A stretch of DNA of 64,000 bases. Source: Papaver somniferum (taxonomy: Eukaryota > Streptophyta > Magnoliopsida > Ranunculales > Papaveraceae). How positions within the stretch are numbered: the stretch's first letter is position 1; each line of letters starts with the position of its first letter. The translations under genes and the position numbers were made by a program. Below, piece by piece: positions 11,534 to 22,617 of this stretch. The notes under the pieces were generated by a model that saw nothing but the letters and a program-made list of their open reading frames with translations, did no database searches and was not told the DNA's origin. Location of the stretch: NCBI RefSeq assembly GCF_003573695.1, contig NC_039363.1, positions 167,354,747 to 167,418,746 of the forward strand. Reading direction: 5' to 3'.

Positions 11534-12605
11534 TCATCAGAAAAATGCAAATATTTTTTCGATATACTCAAGAAGGGTGCGAAATTTAAATGGACTGATG
11601 AATGTGAAAAAGCTTTTCAAGGGATTAAGGAACATCATATGAATACAACTATTTTACAAAAAGCAGAATCAGGAGAAAAATTATTGATCTATCTTGCGAC
11701 GACGTCGCATGCATTAAGTGTTGTGTTATTGCGAATAGACGCAGAAGTGGAGAAGCCCATCTATTACATTAGCAAAACTTTTAATGCTGCCGAGAAGAAT
11801 TATTCAAAGATCGAGAAGCTAATCTTATCATTAGTTTATGCATCATTTAAGATCCGCATATATTTTCAAGTGCACAAGATAAAGGTATTAACAAAAGTAC
11901 CAATTGAATCAGTGATGAAGAATTCTAAAAGATCAGGAAGAGTGGAGAGGTGGACTGCACAACTGGGCCACTTTGACATTAAATATGAAATTTTGTCTTC
12001 ACCAAAATCACAAGTTGTTGCAGATTTCTTGGAAGAATTTCCTTTAGAAGAAGATGAAGCGGTAGAAGAAATGATGGATATAGAAGAAGAACACGTAGAT
12101 CCAAAAGATTTGTTAACAGAACCAAATAGATGGGAGATACTGGTAGATGGATCATCAAATGGAGAAGGAAATGGAGTTGGAATTGTTTTAATTTCACCAG
12201 AAGGAGTGAAGATGGTTTTCTCATTCATATTAGAATTCACATCCACCAATAACGAAACGAAATATGAAGCTGTGATACATGCCTTAAAATTTGCAATAGA
12301 AATGAAACTAGAAAATGCCAGGATCACTACTAGTTATTCGCCAAATAAAGGGAGAGTATACTACAAATGAACTATCCTTGAAGAAATACAAGAAGCTCGT
12401 TGAAGAATTGTCAGCGAAAATCTCAAAAATAAAATGGAGGCACATTTCAAGAAAGGATAACATACTCGTAGACGCTTTTTATTTCATCTCAAGCATGATG
12501 ACAGATCCAACTGCGAGGTGCATAAAAATACAATCACTTCTATCACCATCAATCAATAAAGAAGAAGAAGAAGTGTATGTGATGATAATAGACAATGAAG
12601 AATAA
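11534..12605 (+). pseudogene. RNase H and archaeal-like second RNase H of element F (broken)
   Basis: Same frame as the RT up to a TGA at 12368. The first RNase H (about 11600-12010) has the degenerate start LIYLATTSHALSVVL, lacking the usual catalytic Asp of this domain, as is known for Tat elements whose first RNase H has decayed. A second RNase H follows (12120-12600): VDGSSN holds the first catalytic Asp, TNNETKYEA the Glu. A frameshift near 12330-12345 moves the rest (VIRQIKGEY ... WRHISRKDN ... DAF) into the next frame, which stops at 12605. A duplicated RNase H of this second type is the hallmark of the Tat lineage. Confidence 0.85.
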
Positions 12606-12735
12606 GAACAAACGAACAATATCGCAGACTGGAGAATGAAACTTCATGCATATTTGGCGAAAGGAGAAACACCAATAAATATATTAGAAACACACAAGTT
12701 AAAGCCGCGCAAAGAATTATGAATTAAGAGATGGG
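12606..12735 (+). pseudogene. aRNase H-integrase junction of F
   Basis: Coding-like sequence for the usual linker (WRMKLHAYLAKGETP, then an Ala/Arg-rich part and ELRDG) continues across a TAA at 12603-12605 and at least one frame change before integrase. Confidence 0.6.
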
Positions 12736-13899
12736 GTGCTATACCGAAAATCCTTTAACGGACCTTCACTCAGATGTTTGACACGAGAGGAAGGAGAAAA
12801 AGTGCTAAAAATTTTACATAGTGGGGATGCTGGCAACCATAGCGGGGGAAGATCTTTGCCACATAGAGAAAAAATGCAAGGCTATTACTGGTCATACATG
12901 CACGAAGATGCAAAGCAAATATCAAGGTGTTGCGAAGATTGTCAGCGGCATGGAAAGAAAATACATGCACCTGGAGCACCGTTATCATCTTCAACCAGTG
13001 TGTGGCCTTTTGGAAAGTGGGGCTTAGATATTTTGGGACCATTTTTACCAGGTTCTGGACAAAGAATATATTTAATAGTCGCAACAGATTATTTTACAAA
13101 ATGGACAGAAGTGAAAGCAATACAGCATATTCGCGACAAAGATATCTTTACATTCATATTCGAAAATATCATTTGCAGATTTGGAATTCCTGCGCAGTTG
13201 GTATCTGATAATGGGAAACAATTCGAAGGACAGAATATAAAAATGCTACTTAATGCATTCAAGATAAAATGTGGAAAGTCTACTCCTTTTTATCCACAAT
13301 CTAATGGGAAGGTAGAAGCAACAAACAAAACAATTGCAGATATATTAAAGAAGAAATTGGAAGGACATCACAGAGCATGGTGCGAACAAGTACATAATGC
13401 AGTATGGGCTTATAATACAACTAGAAGAGAAGCTACTGGAATGTCACCTGTTTGTTTAACATACGGAGTTGAAGCGGTGTTACCAACAGAATTTGTTATT
13501 CCAACAACAAAAAGAGAAGCTTGGGAGAAAAATCTTAGTGCGGGTTTGATCTTAAATAAACTTGATGAATTAGAAGAAAGAAGCGAAAAAGATTTACAAC
13601 ATATGGAGAATTATCAGCGAAGATTAGACCGAGAATATAATAAACGCGTCAAAGTACGCGAATTCCAACCAGGAGATTTAGTTATGGGAGAGACATCAAT
13701 ATATCAGCGAGAAAATGTTGGAAAATTAGCGCAAAAATGGGATGGACCTTACATCATAAAGGAGATAGTGGGAACAGGAGCTTATAGATTAATGGATCCA
13801 GAAGGCAGAGATGTTGGTCATAGACTTGACAGACCATGGAACAGGTTGTATTTAAAAAGATATTATCCGTCAGAAGCTTTGAGAAGTTATGGATTCTGA
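12736..13899 (+). CDS. Gypsy integrase (element F)
   Basis: 387 codons, open throughout; upstream residues NYELRDG are in frame, so the real domain starts a little earlier. HHCC zinc finger: H28 and H35 in ILHSGDAGNHSGG, Cys pair in SRCCEDCQ (about 65-69). Catalytic D98 (WGLDILGP), D158 (LVSDNGKQF) and E194 (NGKVEATNK) complete the D,D-35-E core. The C-terminal part has the GPY/F-like WDGPYIIKEIVGTGAYRL (about 335-355). It would insert the cDNA into nuclear DNA. All catalytic residues are present, so this domain looks functional on paper although the element is broken elsewhere. Confidence 0.92.
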   Translation: MLYRKSFNGPSLRCLTREEGEKVLKILHSGDAGNHSGGRSLPHREKMQGYYWSYMHEDAKQISRCCEDCQRHGKKIHAPGAPLSSSTSVWPFGKWGLDILGPFLPGSGQRIYLIVATDYFTKWTEVKAIQHIRDKDIFTFIFENIICRFGIPAQLVSDNGKQFEGQNIKMLLNAFKIKCGKSTPFYPQSNGKVEATNKTIADILKKKLEGHHRAWCEQVHNAVWAYNTTRREATGMSPVCLTYGVEAVLPTEFVIPTTKREAWEKNLSAGLILNKLDELEERSEKDLQHMENYQRRLDREYNKRVKVREFQPGDLVMGETSIYQRENVGKLAQKWDGPYIIKEIVGTGAYRLMDPEGRDVGHRLDRPWNRLYLKRYYPSEALRSYGF

Positions 13900-15106
13900 A
13901 AAAATAATTGCATGATTATTCATATCAAAACAAGATCATGATGTGCGAAATTTTCGCAGAGATAATCACAGAACAATGACATAAAATAAAGGGGCAAACC
14001 TTTATGGCGTACACCCTAGTTCGCGAATAAAATTTCGCAAGAGGCAAATGTAAGACCTAAAGTACGTCATATTAGGGGGTACCTGTTGCATGGCTCAGGG
14101 AAAGGCTACACCGCCACCGGAACCTGAGTCATGGAGATTTGGGGTCAATAAATCCCATCCGGGAGAGGAACCTTGGATTCTCAGCTTAAGCATATGACTT
14201 GGGTTGGGCGAATAAGGTAATAAGGACTCTCCCAAGGAGTGCAAATCTGATCAAGGCGTCGAGGTACACGGTTGAGTCAAGAGTTCCAGGGACGTTTGAA
14301 GCGTACCTTGCCATTATTGACAAGTCTTGGCTTATACTGCACTCGGCCCGAAGAAAACCCCACTTAGGGTGCAGTCTTGTAACCATAAGCCCTATAGGTA
14401 AAAGGGATAAGAGGCTGCGAAAACAACTGGTTGTTGTTAAGACTGGATGAGAGGAGCTAACCTTGTATGGTAGAAGTACGCCTCCTTGAAGGGGCAACCA
14501 GGGGGGAGATAAGGGAGGCACCCTCCATTAGGGAGATGATAAGTGTCTTAAGACGTAAATGCCTTGAGGATTTCTATTCGCAAGAGTATTAAGGCTTGTC
14601 ATATTTGTGCAACAATCCTGAAGAGGCAATAATACAAAAGAAAAAGATAAGACGAGGTCAATGGGTTTTCGCATGAAAGTGTGAAGATGTCCTGCGATTT
14701 CGTCGCAAGACGGCAATGTCATGGGGCCTTATTTTCGCAAGAATATTTTGGCCTGTCATATTGTCGCAACATTCCTAAAGAGGCCATAATACAAAAGAAA
14801 AAGTTAAGGCAAGATCAATGGGTTTTTGCATGAAAGTGCAAGGACGTTCTGCGATTTTGTCGCAATGACACGAGGTGGCATAATAAGACCTTTAATTAGG
14901 AAGGAAAAATAAGACCACATGATAAAACAAAATATTTATAAGTATTCATAAAAGATTATTTTTTGCAAGAAAGATAATGAGAGGCAAGTATGGGAATCAA
15001 TAAACAAGAAGCATTATCTTTCTCATCAGCAAAATACTAAAAGGAAAAATTGATTACAAAGTTGGTTGAAGAATATTATTCGCAAAAGTGATAAAAGTAA
15101 GACAAT
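13900..15106 (+). repeat. Non-coding tail of element F with tandem repeat
   Basis: No supported gene on either strand. Rich in TCGCAA/TTGCGA words. Two adjacent units of about 160 bp (about 14567-14730 and 14731-14890) share TTCGCAAGA, CATAATACAAAAGAAAAAG and TGCGATTT-GTCGCAA blocks. Such satellite-like repeats are common downstream of pol in Tat elements. Confidence 0.65.
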
Positions 15107-17181
15107 TCAAGAAGATAATTCGCCAATGTTCTCAATATCGTAAGCCTCTCCTTCATTTCGGTTCTGATCTTCGCCTTGACTAGCACCTTGATTATCGCCA
15201 GCAATTACTTCTTCAAGAGGGATTTCTTTCTCATTTTGATTAACACCAGCAGATGCTTCCTTAGAAGGAATTTCTTCTTCACCTTCCAAGAGATCATCCT
15301 CTGCCCCACTTTCATAATCATAATCACTATCAGCAGGACGAGGAACTTCATCATCATCTACTTCCAAAGGTTCAATTGATGTAGGAGGAAGAGATTTGGA
15401 CAATAAAATATCATTTACAAGGACTTCAGCCCGGAGATGAACTTGACGAAGAAGTGCTCTCTGATGATTCCTATCTTGAATATCCTTAAAATAAGCAAGA
15501 TAATCAAGTCTTCTTTCTGCTCGGTCGTGAGAACCAGTAAGGGCAGAAACGAGCAATGCATTTTCTTTGCGAATTTTGGAATATTTAGCCTCCATAATAG
15601 AAATGGAGGAATGAAGATTCTTCTCAGACTCTGCGAAAGGTAGAATACAAAATTTCATTAAGATGAAGAACTCAGAAAGATATGACAAAGAAAAGATAGT
15701 TAAGGCAGTCAAACTATTATGACTACCTTCCTTTTGCGAAATAAGATATTGAATCAAAGACAGACAACTATTCTCCCAAAGGTCCATTGCGTCATCAAAT
15801 TTATCTCCAATTAAACCTTTAAGTCGAGACTGAAGATTTTTCTCTTTGGAAATAAGAAAGGCATTTTTCTTCGCAAGAGAAGAATAAGATTCTTCTAATT
15901 TGGAATATTGTTCTTTAAGTTGATTCGCCTTTACACTTAAATCTATTCTACCTTGAATGAGTGTATCTCTTTCAGCGATAGATGACTCTGTTACTTCTTT
16001 AAGTTCATTTCTCAAAGAGCGAAGAGATTGCTCTTGGTCATCACATACTTTCTGAAGAATGCAAAGTTGTTGCGAAGATATCACCATCTTGTTTAAATAA
16101 GTTCGCTTCTCTTGAGATAAGGTTTTATTCTCATCTGATAAAGTTTCCATCCCTAAATTAGCTTTAGTCAAAGAATAAGAAAGGCGAGATACTTCATTAC
16201 TTAATAAATCTTGTCTCTGAACTAATTGGGTATTTTCATTGGTAAGATTACTTATATGATCAAGGGAATATGAATAGAGGTTATCTAATTGATTATATTG
16301 ATCCATCAAAATTTCTTTATCAACACGGGCTTCTTCAACGGCAGATTCAAATTGATATCTCTCCATTATTCGTTTCTGGTTTAAGGCTTAACATGCGAAA
16401 GAGGGATTTCAAGGATAATTAAATATGGGAAGGATAAAACCATTAAAAGGGAAAATTTAAGACACAGATAAGAAAATCATACCTCTCAATTCATCATTCT
16501 TCTTGCGAAGATTGTCACGATCCAACAAAACATTATGAAGCTTTTGATTTTCCAGACGAAGAGCATTACATTCTATTTCCAAAGCTGTCTGCGAAGCAGC
16601 TCTGTCAGAACCTAAAGGCTTGCTCAGAATTTCTCAAACATTAGACTTGATAGGATCGATAGAAGACTTCTTTCCATCGTCTAGGACTTCAGATAAAACT
16701 TTGAAAGCAATATCTATTCCTTCCACGGTTTCTTTCGAAAGAGGAAGAGATTCAGGTAGAGAACTGGCAGTGATAGAAGGTTGAGAAACATTCTCAATAG
16801 CAAGAGAGGAGGTTTCATTTATAGAAGGATCAACAAGGGGGGTTTCAATCATTGAAAGGTCAGCTGAAGAAATGAAATCTGAGGCAGCTTTTTCGCGAAT
16901 GGGAGATAAAGGTTTATCTTGCGAAGATGTCGCAACAATATTGTTATTAGAAAAAGATAGTATTTCTTACTACCTTCTCATTCGCATACTTTCTTTTATG
17001 CGCAACAACCTTATGTTGCGGTTTGGGAATATTAGGGTTGTGAACTGTGAATTTAGTGTTGGAGGCGCTTTTGCTGAAATAACAAGAGTATGAGAATCAC
17101 ATAAACAACATCAAATAAGGCAATAAACAAGATCAATTTCAGCAAAACCCATAAAAAAAAAACTAACCTTGATGAATCCAT
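15107..17181 (-). pseudogene. Antisense coiled-coil gene carried by element F
   Basis: Multi-exon gene on the strand opposite to pol. Proposed exons: 17181-17168 (ATG), 17073-16483, 16375-15727, 15630-15107; introns of 94, 107 and 96 bp with GT-AG ends. The longest open frame is 419 codons from 16366 and reads through the 96-bp intron in frame. The product is unrecognised: Ser/Thr-rich N-terminus, then about 300 residues of heptad-rich Leu/Glu/Lys/Gln coiled coil, then an acidic tail with a twice-repeated EIP-x-E-x-x-AG-x-NQ unit. Lesions: one extra T in a T-run near 16958, a TGA near 16632, and probably an extra A just after the 16376 acceptor. It resembles the antisense extra ORFs known in Tat elements. 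Function unknown. Confidence 0.6.
15631..15726 (-). other. Frame-neutral 96-bp intron in the antisense gene of F
   Basis: Minus strand: GGAAG|GTAGTC ... CCTTTCGCAG|AGTCTG. The insert codes for a hydrophobic Phe/Leu/Ser stretch unlike its charged coiled-coil flanks, AT content rises, and removing it joins KEE-SEKN without frame change. Confidence 0.6.
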
Positions 17182-17411
17182 GGAAAACAGTAGCATGAAG
17201 ATTATTTCGAAGAAAATTACGAACGATGAAGATATGCAGAAGAAATAGTATGAAGATGAAGAAGAACTAGTATGAAGATATGCAGAAGAAATAGTATGAA
17301 GATGAAGAAAAAGATTGAAGAAGAAAGAAGAAAAGTTGCAATAACGGAATTTGCAGAAGAACGATGAAGTTGCAGAGAAAATAAAAAGAAAGAAAAAGAG
17401 AGTGAGAAAGA

Positions 17412-17420
17412 ATATATATA
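17412..17420 (-). promoter_or_regulatory. TATA box of the antisense gene in F
   Basis: The minus strand has CTATATATATTC 230 bp upstream of the proposed ATG and about 200 bp inside the 3' LTR. A TTC/CTT-rich 5' leader follows. Confidence 0.5.
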
Positions 17421-17608
17421 GAGGGAATTTTTCCTAGAGAAAATAAACACGATTAATACGGAAAGATATAAGCGGTTGAAAAGCAACGGTTACAAAAGAC
17501 GTGTCAAGAAACAGATGAAATAAAGAATACATGTGATAAATGCAGAATATGAAGAGAAGAACAGCTGCGGGATTTCTCACATCATTCTCTACTTCGCATA
17601 AAAAATAT

Positions 17609-17622
17609 GAGAAGAGGCAAGA
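17609..17622 (+). promoter_or_regulatory. Polypurine tract of element F
   Basis: GAGAAGAGGCAAGA lies directly before the 3' LTR. Confidence 0.65.
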
Positions 17623-18087
17623 TGTAGGATCAGAATCTCGCAACGATAATATCTCAACGAAATTATCAACTACACAACACAACAACGTCGCAGAAAAATT
17701 TCAGAAATGATACGATAAACGACGTCAGCTAGAATCACGAGAAAGATCTGATAGTTCTGCGAAAATTAGAAATCTTGCGAAATTAACATTTGTAAGGTTG
17801 CGAGAATGTCGCAAACCATACCCGAAAATAAAGGACAAATTAGCTGTCATCCACTATGTATTCCCTATAAATAGTCGTTCAAGTTGTAAAGAGGAGAGAG
17901 ATCTTTTTGGGTAAGAAACAAGTAAATAGGAGAGAGAAATTCTAGAGCAGAGGTCATTCTTGATTCCTTTATCTTTTCTTGTAAGAACATTCAAAGATTG
18001 ATCAATAAAATTAAGAGTGTAAACCTAAAAATGAGTTGAGTAATAATGAAATCATATGAGGGGGTAGTGTAGGATTTCCTGCAACTA
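17623..18087 (+). repeat. 3' LTR of element F
   Basis: Direct repeat of 9134-9595. Intact TATAAATA at 17866-17873 gives the promoter position; few base differences from the 5' LTR point to a fairly recent insertion. Confidence 0.87.
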
Positions 18088-18090
18088 AAG

Positions 18091-18694
18091 TAGCAACTAT
18101 TAGGTGTGGGTGAGATCATCTAAGGGAATCAAGTGCGTCGTATCCTACTGGGATCAGAGACGCAAGGAGCGCAACTGTATCTTGGATCAGTGTGAGATTG
18201 ATTGGGGTTCAACTACATTCCAGACCGAAGTTAGTTTGTAGTAGGCTAGTGTTTGTAGCGGCTTAATACAGTGTGTGTTCAATCTGGACTAGGTCCCGAG
18301 GTTTTTCTGCATTTGCGGTTTCCTCGTTAACAAAAATTCTGGTGTCTGTGTTATTTCTTTTCCGCATTATATTGTTTATATACATAATTGAAATATCATA
18401 GGTTGTGCGTTTGAATCAATCAATTGGGAAATCCGACCTTTGGTTGTTGATTGAAATTGATTCATACTTGAACATTGGTCTTTGGTACCACTCAAGTGAT
18501 TTGTCTTGTATTCAATTAGACTCGCAAATTTCCACTTGCTTGAGTAAGAATTGAATCAAGAAAGAGAGATATAAATCTTTGATATACTTTATTAAGATTG
18601 AGTCTAGTTGATTCTTTTGAAAGTATATTGGAATTAGTCCATACAAATTGCTAATCGAAATATTGGGTGTGGTTGTTATACCCCCACTTTTTCA
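18091..18694 (+). repeat. 3' LTR of element B, second part
   Basis: Continues the LTR interrupted at 9133; ends CCCCCACTTTTTCA at 18694. Confidence 0.85.
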
Positions 18695-20370
18695 CCTTGT
18701 ATGAGGTGCAGCAAGTTTGTTGCAGAAAGGAGAACCGATCCTATGGACATGTGAAACAAATATAAGTTAGATACCATATATATGTGAGGAACCGATCTAG
18801 TACCTAGTCAACCGAATTTTGGAAAGCTAGTGTGACTATGCACAATACTCACATGGAGGTAGAACCGAAACTTGTTTTGGTAGAACTGTTAAACCCATGA
18901 TTTGTGATTGAGTGTTTCTTAATCAATCGCATAGTTCTTGAAAGTCAGATGAACCAATTCTAATCTTGTTTGGAAGTGTGGTATATCGGTTTCAAGGTTG
19001 TAAGTATGAAAGAGGACTTACAAAGTAAGGATGTCGGCATACTTTGAACACGTACAGTAATGTTTATCTTTTATTGTTAAAGTTATTCCTTAATATCTAC
19101 AGGAAGAAATCCCAGGATCGAAATATAAATAAGTTAAAAATATTTTAATTAAGGTTGTTAATTTTATTTTAGGAAAATGAGAATTAGTAATGTGCATTTA
19201 CTAGTTGAGATTTTCCAAAGAGATTTTAGGTCATTATTTTGGACAGAGCATTTCCAGGAATTATGAAAACCGAATTTGGAATATGTTGAATATCTTTAAG
19301 AATATTTTCGGTTTTGGAAATTCCTTGGTGTCCAAACTACCTTGTCTATAAATACTTGAAGTTTGTATTTCTAGCAAACTAATCCTTCGTGACAAAAAAC
19401 TTCCTCGGTTGTGTTGTTACTGGTGTAGCCACCTATTCGGAGAGGAGAGTAACCTAATTAGGCGAAATCTCTTACGGCCTCTCAGTTTAAAGTCTTCTTT
19501 GGGATTGAGAATCTCTACGAGTACCGTTGGTGGGAAACTAAATAATTGCGGTTTATCTTGTGTTTTTGATTAATTTGATTGACTAACGGTGGTTGAACTT
19601 TTATTGCACCTAGTTTTTTTATGCTTGAGAATCTTCTATTATGATATAAGAATCACTCAAACTAGATCGAAGTATCCACAGGGATCTTTAGACTGTTGTT
19701 AGTGCTAAAGACGATCTTGTGATAAACCATTGTTAACAGACTCCGTTCTGTGCGTGATTGATCACAAGAGATTCAATTTGTTGTGTGCAGGTGTTTATTG
19801 AAGATCTAAGAAGATTTGAAGAAAAATAAAATATTGAAGATTTCTGATTTGGGGTTCATAATCTTTGGTGTGCACAATACTTATTTCGGTATAAGAGGAT
19901 CCAACTATAATCGGTTTATCCTTGTGGTAAATTGGATTGATTAGTTGTGTAGATCGGCATCAATACAATTATTTGTGATTAAAAGTATTGATTGCAAAAT
20001 CTTAACAATTACCTTTGGTGATTGAACATAAGATAGATCTAAGAACCTGACGAAGGAGTTTATTTTAAGATAAACAGAAGAGCCTTTGTCCGACTCACAT
20101 CACTTGGTTGAATATAGTTGATACCAAAAAGATTTGTTGTTCCTTTACTGTTTGGAATACGAACCAAAGGAATTGTTCCAAGTACGTGACTTATTCATAA
20201 GTTGGAGGTGTGGGAATACAGACGGAACTAGGTGAACTATAGGTTTAGTTACTTGGTCTCAACTATACGACGTTAGGTTTAATTTTGTGTAGCGGCTTAA
20301 TCCTGAGAGTATTCAATTCTGGACAAGGTCTCGGGGTTTTTATGCATTTGCATTTCCTCATTAACAAAAT
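18695..20370 (+). repeat. LTR fragment E' (second Copia-like family)
   Basis: Plus-oriented LTR piece, truncated at both ends: B inserted on its left, E on its right. It is the inverted counterpart of 20696-21822. It keeps a 0.6-kb block absent from the right copy, including TATAAATA at 19347-19354. No genes seen. Confidence 0.75.
19347..19354 (+). promoter_or_regulatory. TATA box of LTR fragment E'
   Basis: TATAAATACTTGAAG in the block that the inverted partner lacks; rightward transcription from here would cross the centre of the inverted repeat. Confidence 0.5.
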
Positions 20371-22617
20371 TGAAAAGGCGAGGGTACCTAAATATACCTC
20401 CAAATATACCTCAAGCTAAAACTTTTCCTACCTATAAGTCCTTTCTCCGAAAGTGATTGTCTATGGACTAAGTCGAGACAATAAAACTAATCGGTTCACA
20501 CTTCGTGTGATCGTCTATGGATACGAGATCAAGATAATAAAACAACGAAGTATGTTACTTGATAAAAAGGTTCGGACTTAACCAAACACAATATGATTCA
20601 CTTATCAAGTAAATAGGAATTAACGTTTGTGTACTTTACTTTAATTATAATAAAACAATTATAATGCGGAAATATAAAGTAAATGACACAACAAGATTTT
20701 GTTAACGAGGAAACCGCAAATGCAGAAAAACCCCGGGACCTTGTCCAGAATTGAATACTCTCAGGATTAAGCCGCTACACAAAATTACACCTAACTTCGT
20801 ATAGTTGAGACCAAGCAACTAAAACTATAGTTCACCTAGTTCCGTATGTATTCCCACGCCTCCGACCTTAGTCACGTACTTGGAACAATTCCTTTGGTTC
20901 GTATTCCAAACAGTAAAGGAACAAAAAATATGTTTGGTATCAACTCTTTTCAACCAAGTGATATGAGACGGACAAAGGCTCTTCTGTTTATCTTAACATA
21001 AACTCCTTCGTCAGGTTCTTAGATCTATCTTATATTCAATTACCGAAGTAATCGTTTAAGATTAAGCCAACAACACTATTAATCCAAAGAATTGTGTTGA
21101 TGCCGATCTACTCAATTAATCAATCCAATTTATCACAAGGATAAACCTATTATTAATTGGATCCTCTTTTACCGAAACAAGTATTGTGCACACCAAAGAT
21201 TATGAACCCACAAATAAGAAATCTTCAATATCTTCTTCGTCTTCAAATCTTCTTAGATCTTCAATAATAACCTGCACACAATCACTTGAATCTCTTGTAA
21301 TTAAGTTAAATACCTTAATTAAAAGATTTTTAACTTATTTATGTTTCGATCCTGGGATTCTTTTCCCTTAGCTATTAAGGAATAACTTTGAACAATTAAA
21401 TAATAAACATTCATAGCACGTGTTCAAAGTATGCCGACATCCTTACTTTGTAAGTTCTCTTTCACACTTACAACCTTGAAACCGATTTTCCACACTTCCA
21501 AACAAGTTAAGAATTGGTTCATCTGACTTTCAAGAACTATGCGATTGATCAAATAACATTCAATCACAATCATGGTTTTATCGATTCTACCAAAACAAGT
21601 TTCGGTTCTACCTTCCATGTGAGTATTGCGCATAGTCACACTAGCTTTCCAAAATTCGGTTGACTAGGTACTAGAATCGGTTCCCCACACATATATGGTG
21701 TCTAACTTATATGTGTTGCACATGTCTATAAGATCGGTTCCCCTTTGCCTAAAAACGTGTTGCACATGTTCATAGGATCGGTTCCCCTTTTTGCTATAAA
21801 CCTTGCTACACCTCGTACAAGGATCGGTTCCCCTTTGTGATATACTGCACCTCTTACTAGGATCGGTTCCCCTTTCCCATAATTGGTCAGACATAAAATC
21901 ACAAACCCAATCATACCATCTCAGGTGATTGCTTAAGATCGGTTTCACTAATAAAAGTCATACCAATACATAAGTCAGGTCTTTGTGAATAGTTCTACCA
22001 AGAACACAACAATACGTGAACGGTTATACTCAATCACACATATTGGTTGTTCATAAGATATGCAATGAATAACAAAACCAATAACGCCTGGCAATTTCCT
22101 TTTCGGTTCACAAACAAGTTTATGAACTTACTTCCTTAATACACATGTAAAACATTGTTCCCTAGGATGAAATCCTCACCTCATGCCCATACATAATCAC
22201 AATAGCATTTCAAATGATTATGGCGATGTCTTATCTACAAAGTTTAATGGTTAAGCAATAAACCTCATATTGTATTCCTTAATACTATGTCTATCTAGAG
22301 TTAGAATATGCTTCACAGTTTTATTTTCAATATGCACGACTTGAAAGATACGTTAGGGAATGAAACAGTTCAAGTCAAATATCACTAACCTCAAATGGAA
22401 GGATGATTGTTGTCGTTTTAGATCCTTCCTTCTTCACATCTTCAAGACTTCGCAATACTTGTAATGTCTCATATCCTAATACTTTCAAGCTAACCTATAC
22501 GAAGTTGACTCTAGTACATAATCAAACGACTCTTAACATGAGTTTTGATTCACTAAAATATGACAACCAAACTTGACATACCAACGCTTGCTGGGTCAAC
22601 CTAGCAATGCTCTAACA
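20371..22617 (-). repeat. 3' LTR of element E (2.25 kb)
   Basis: Plus-strand ends TGAAAAGGCG and CTCTAACA; a polypurine tract on its right (22618-22632, minus strand GACAAAGCGAGAGAT) shows it is the 3' LTR of a minus-strand element. Inverted relative to E' with a 325-bp spacer (20371-20695). A deletion of about 0.6 kb relative to E' removes the TATA region, near 21290-21340. Confidence 0.8.
21670..21885 (-). repeat. Short tandem repeat GGGGAACCGAT in LTR E
   Basis: The plus-strand word ATCGGTTCCCC recurs at 21676, 21733, 21777, 21823 and 21862 (spacing 39-57 bp). E' has only two clear copies, so the array changed in copy number. A 94-codon minus frame across it with RGTDP repeats is a by-product. 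Confidence 0.75.

Larger units (their letters stand above)
9134..18087 (+). mobile_element. Tat-lineage Ty3/Gypsy element F, gag-less, with antisense gene
   Basis: Two LTRs of 462 and 465 bp in direct orientation enclose PR, RT, RNase H, a second archaeal-like RNase H and integrase in Gypsy order, then a 3.7-kb tail with an antisense gene. The dual RNase H marks the Tat lineage. Gag and a recognisable PBS are absent, so the copy is defective. It split the B 3' LTR at TAG: the host sequence GGGTC-TAG resumes as TAGCAAC at 18091; a full 5-bp duplication is not conserved. Confidence 0.88.
2966..18694 (+). mobile_element. Copia element B, non-autonomous, split by element F
   Basis: LTR piece, PBS, 3.55 kb interior, polypurine tract, then a 3' LTR interrupted by F. 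The interior has no recognisable protease, integrase, RT or RNase H in any frame I could read, only small open frames; with long LTRs and a short non-coding-rich interior it fits a LARD-like derivative that must borrow enzymes. The 5' end lies off window because A inserted there. Confidence 0.75.

Noticed and set aside
14199..14521. Overlapping 83- and 111-codon frames in the tail of F.
   Set aside because: Opposite strands of the same non-coding tail, no domain, no link to the antisense gene exons.
21664..21948. RGTDP-repeat protein of 94 codons.
   Set aside because: Translation of the LTR tandem repeat; overlapping frames give equally repetitive products.
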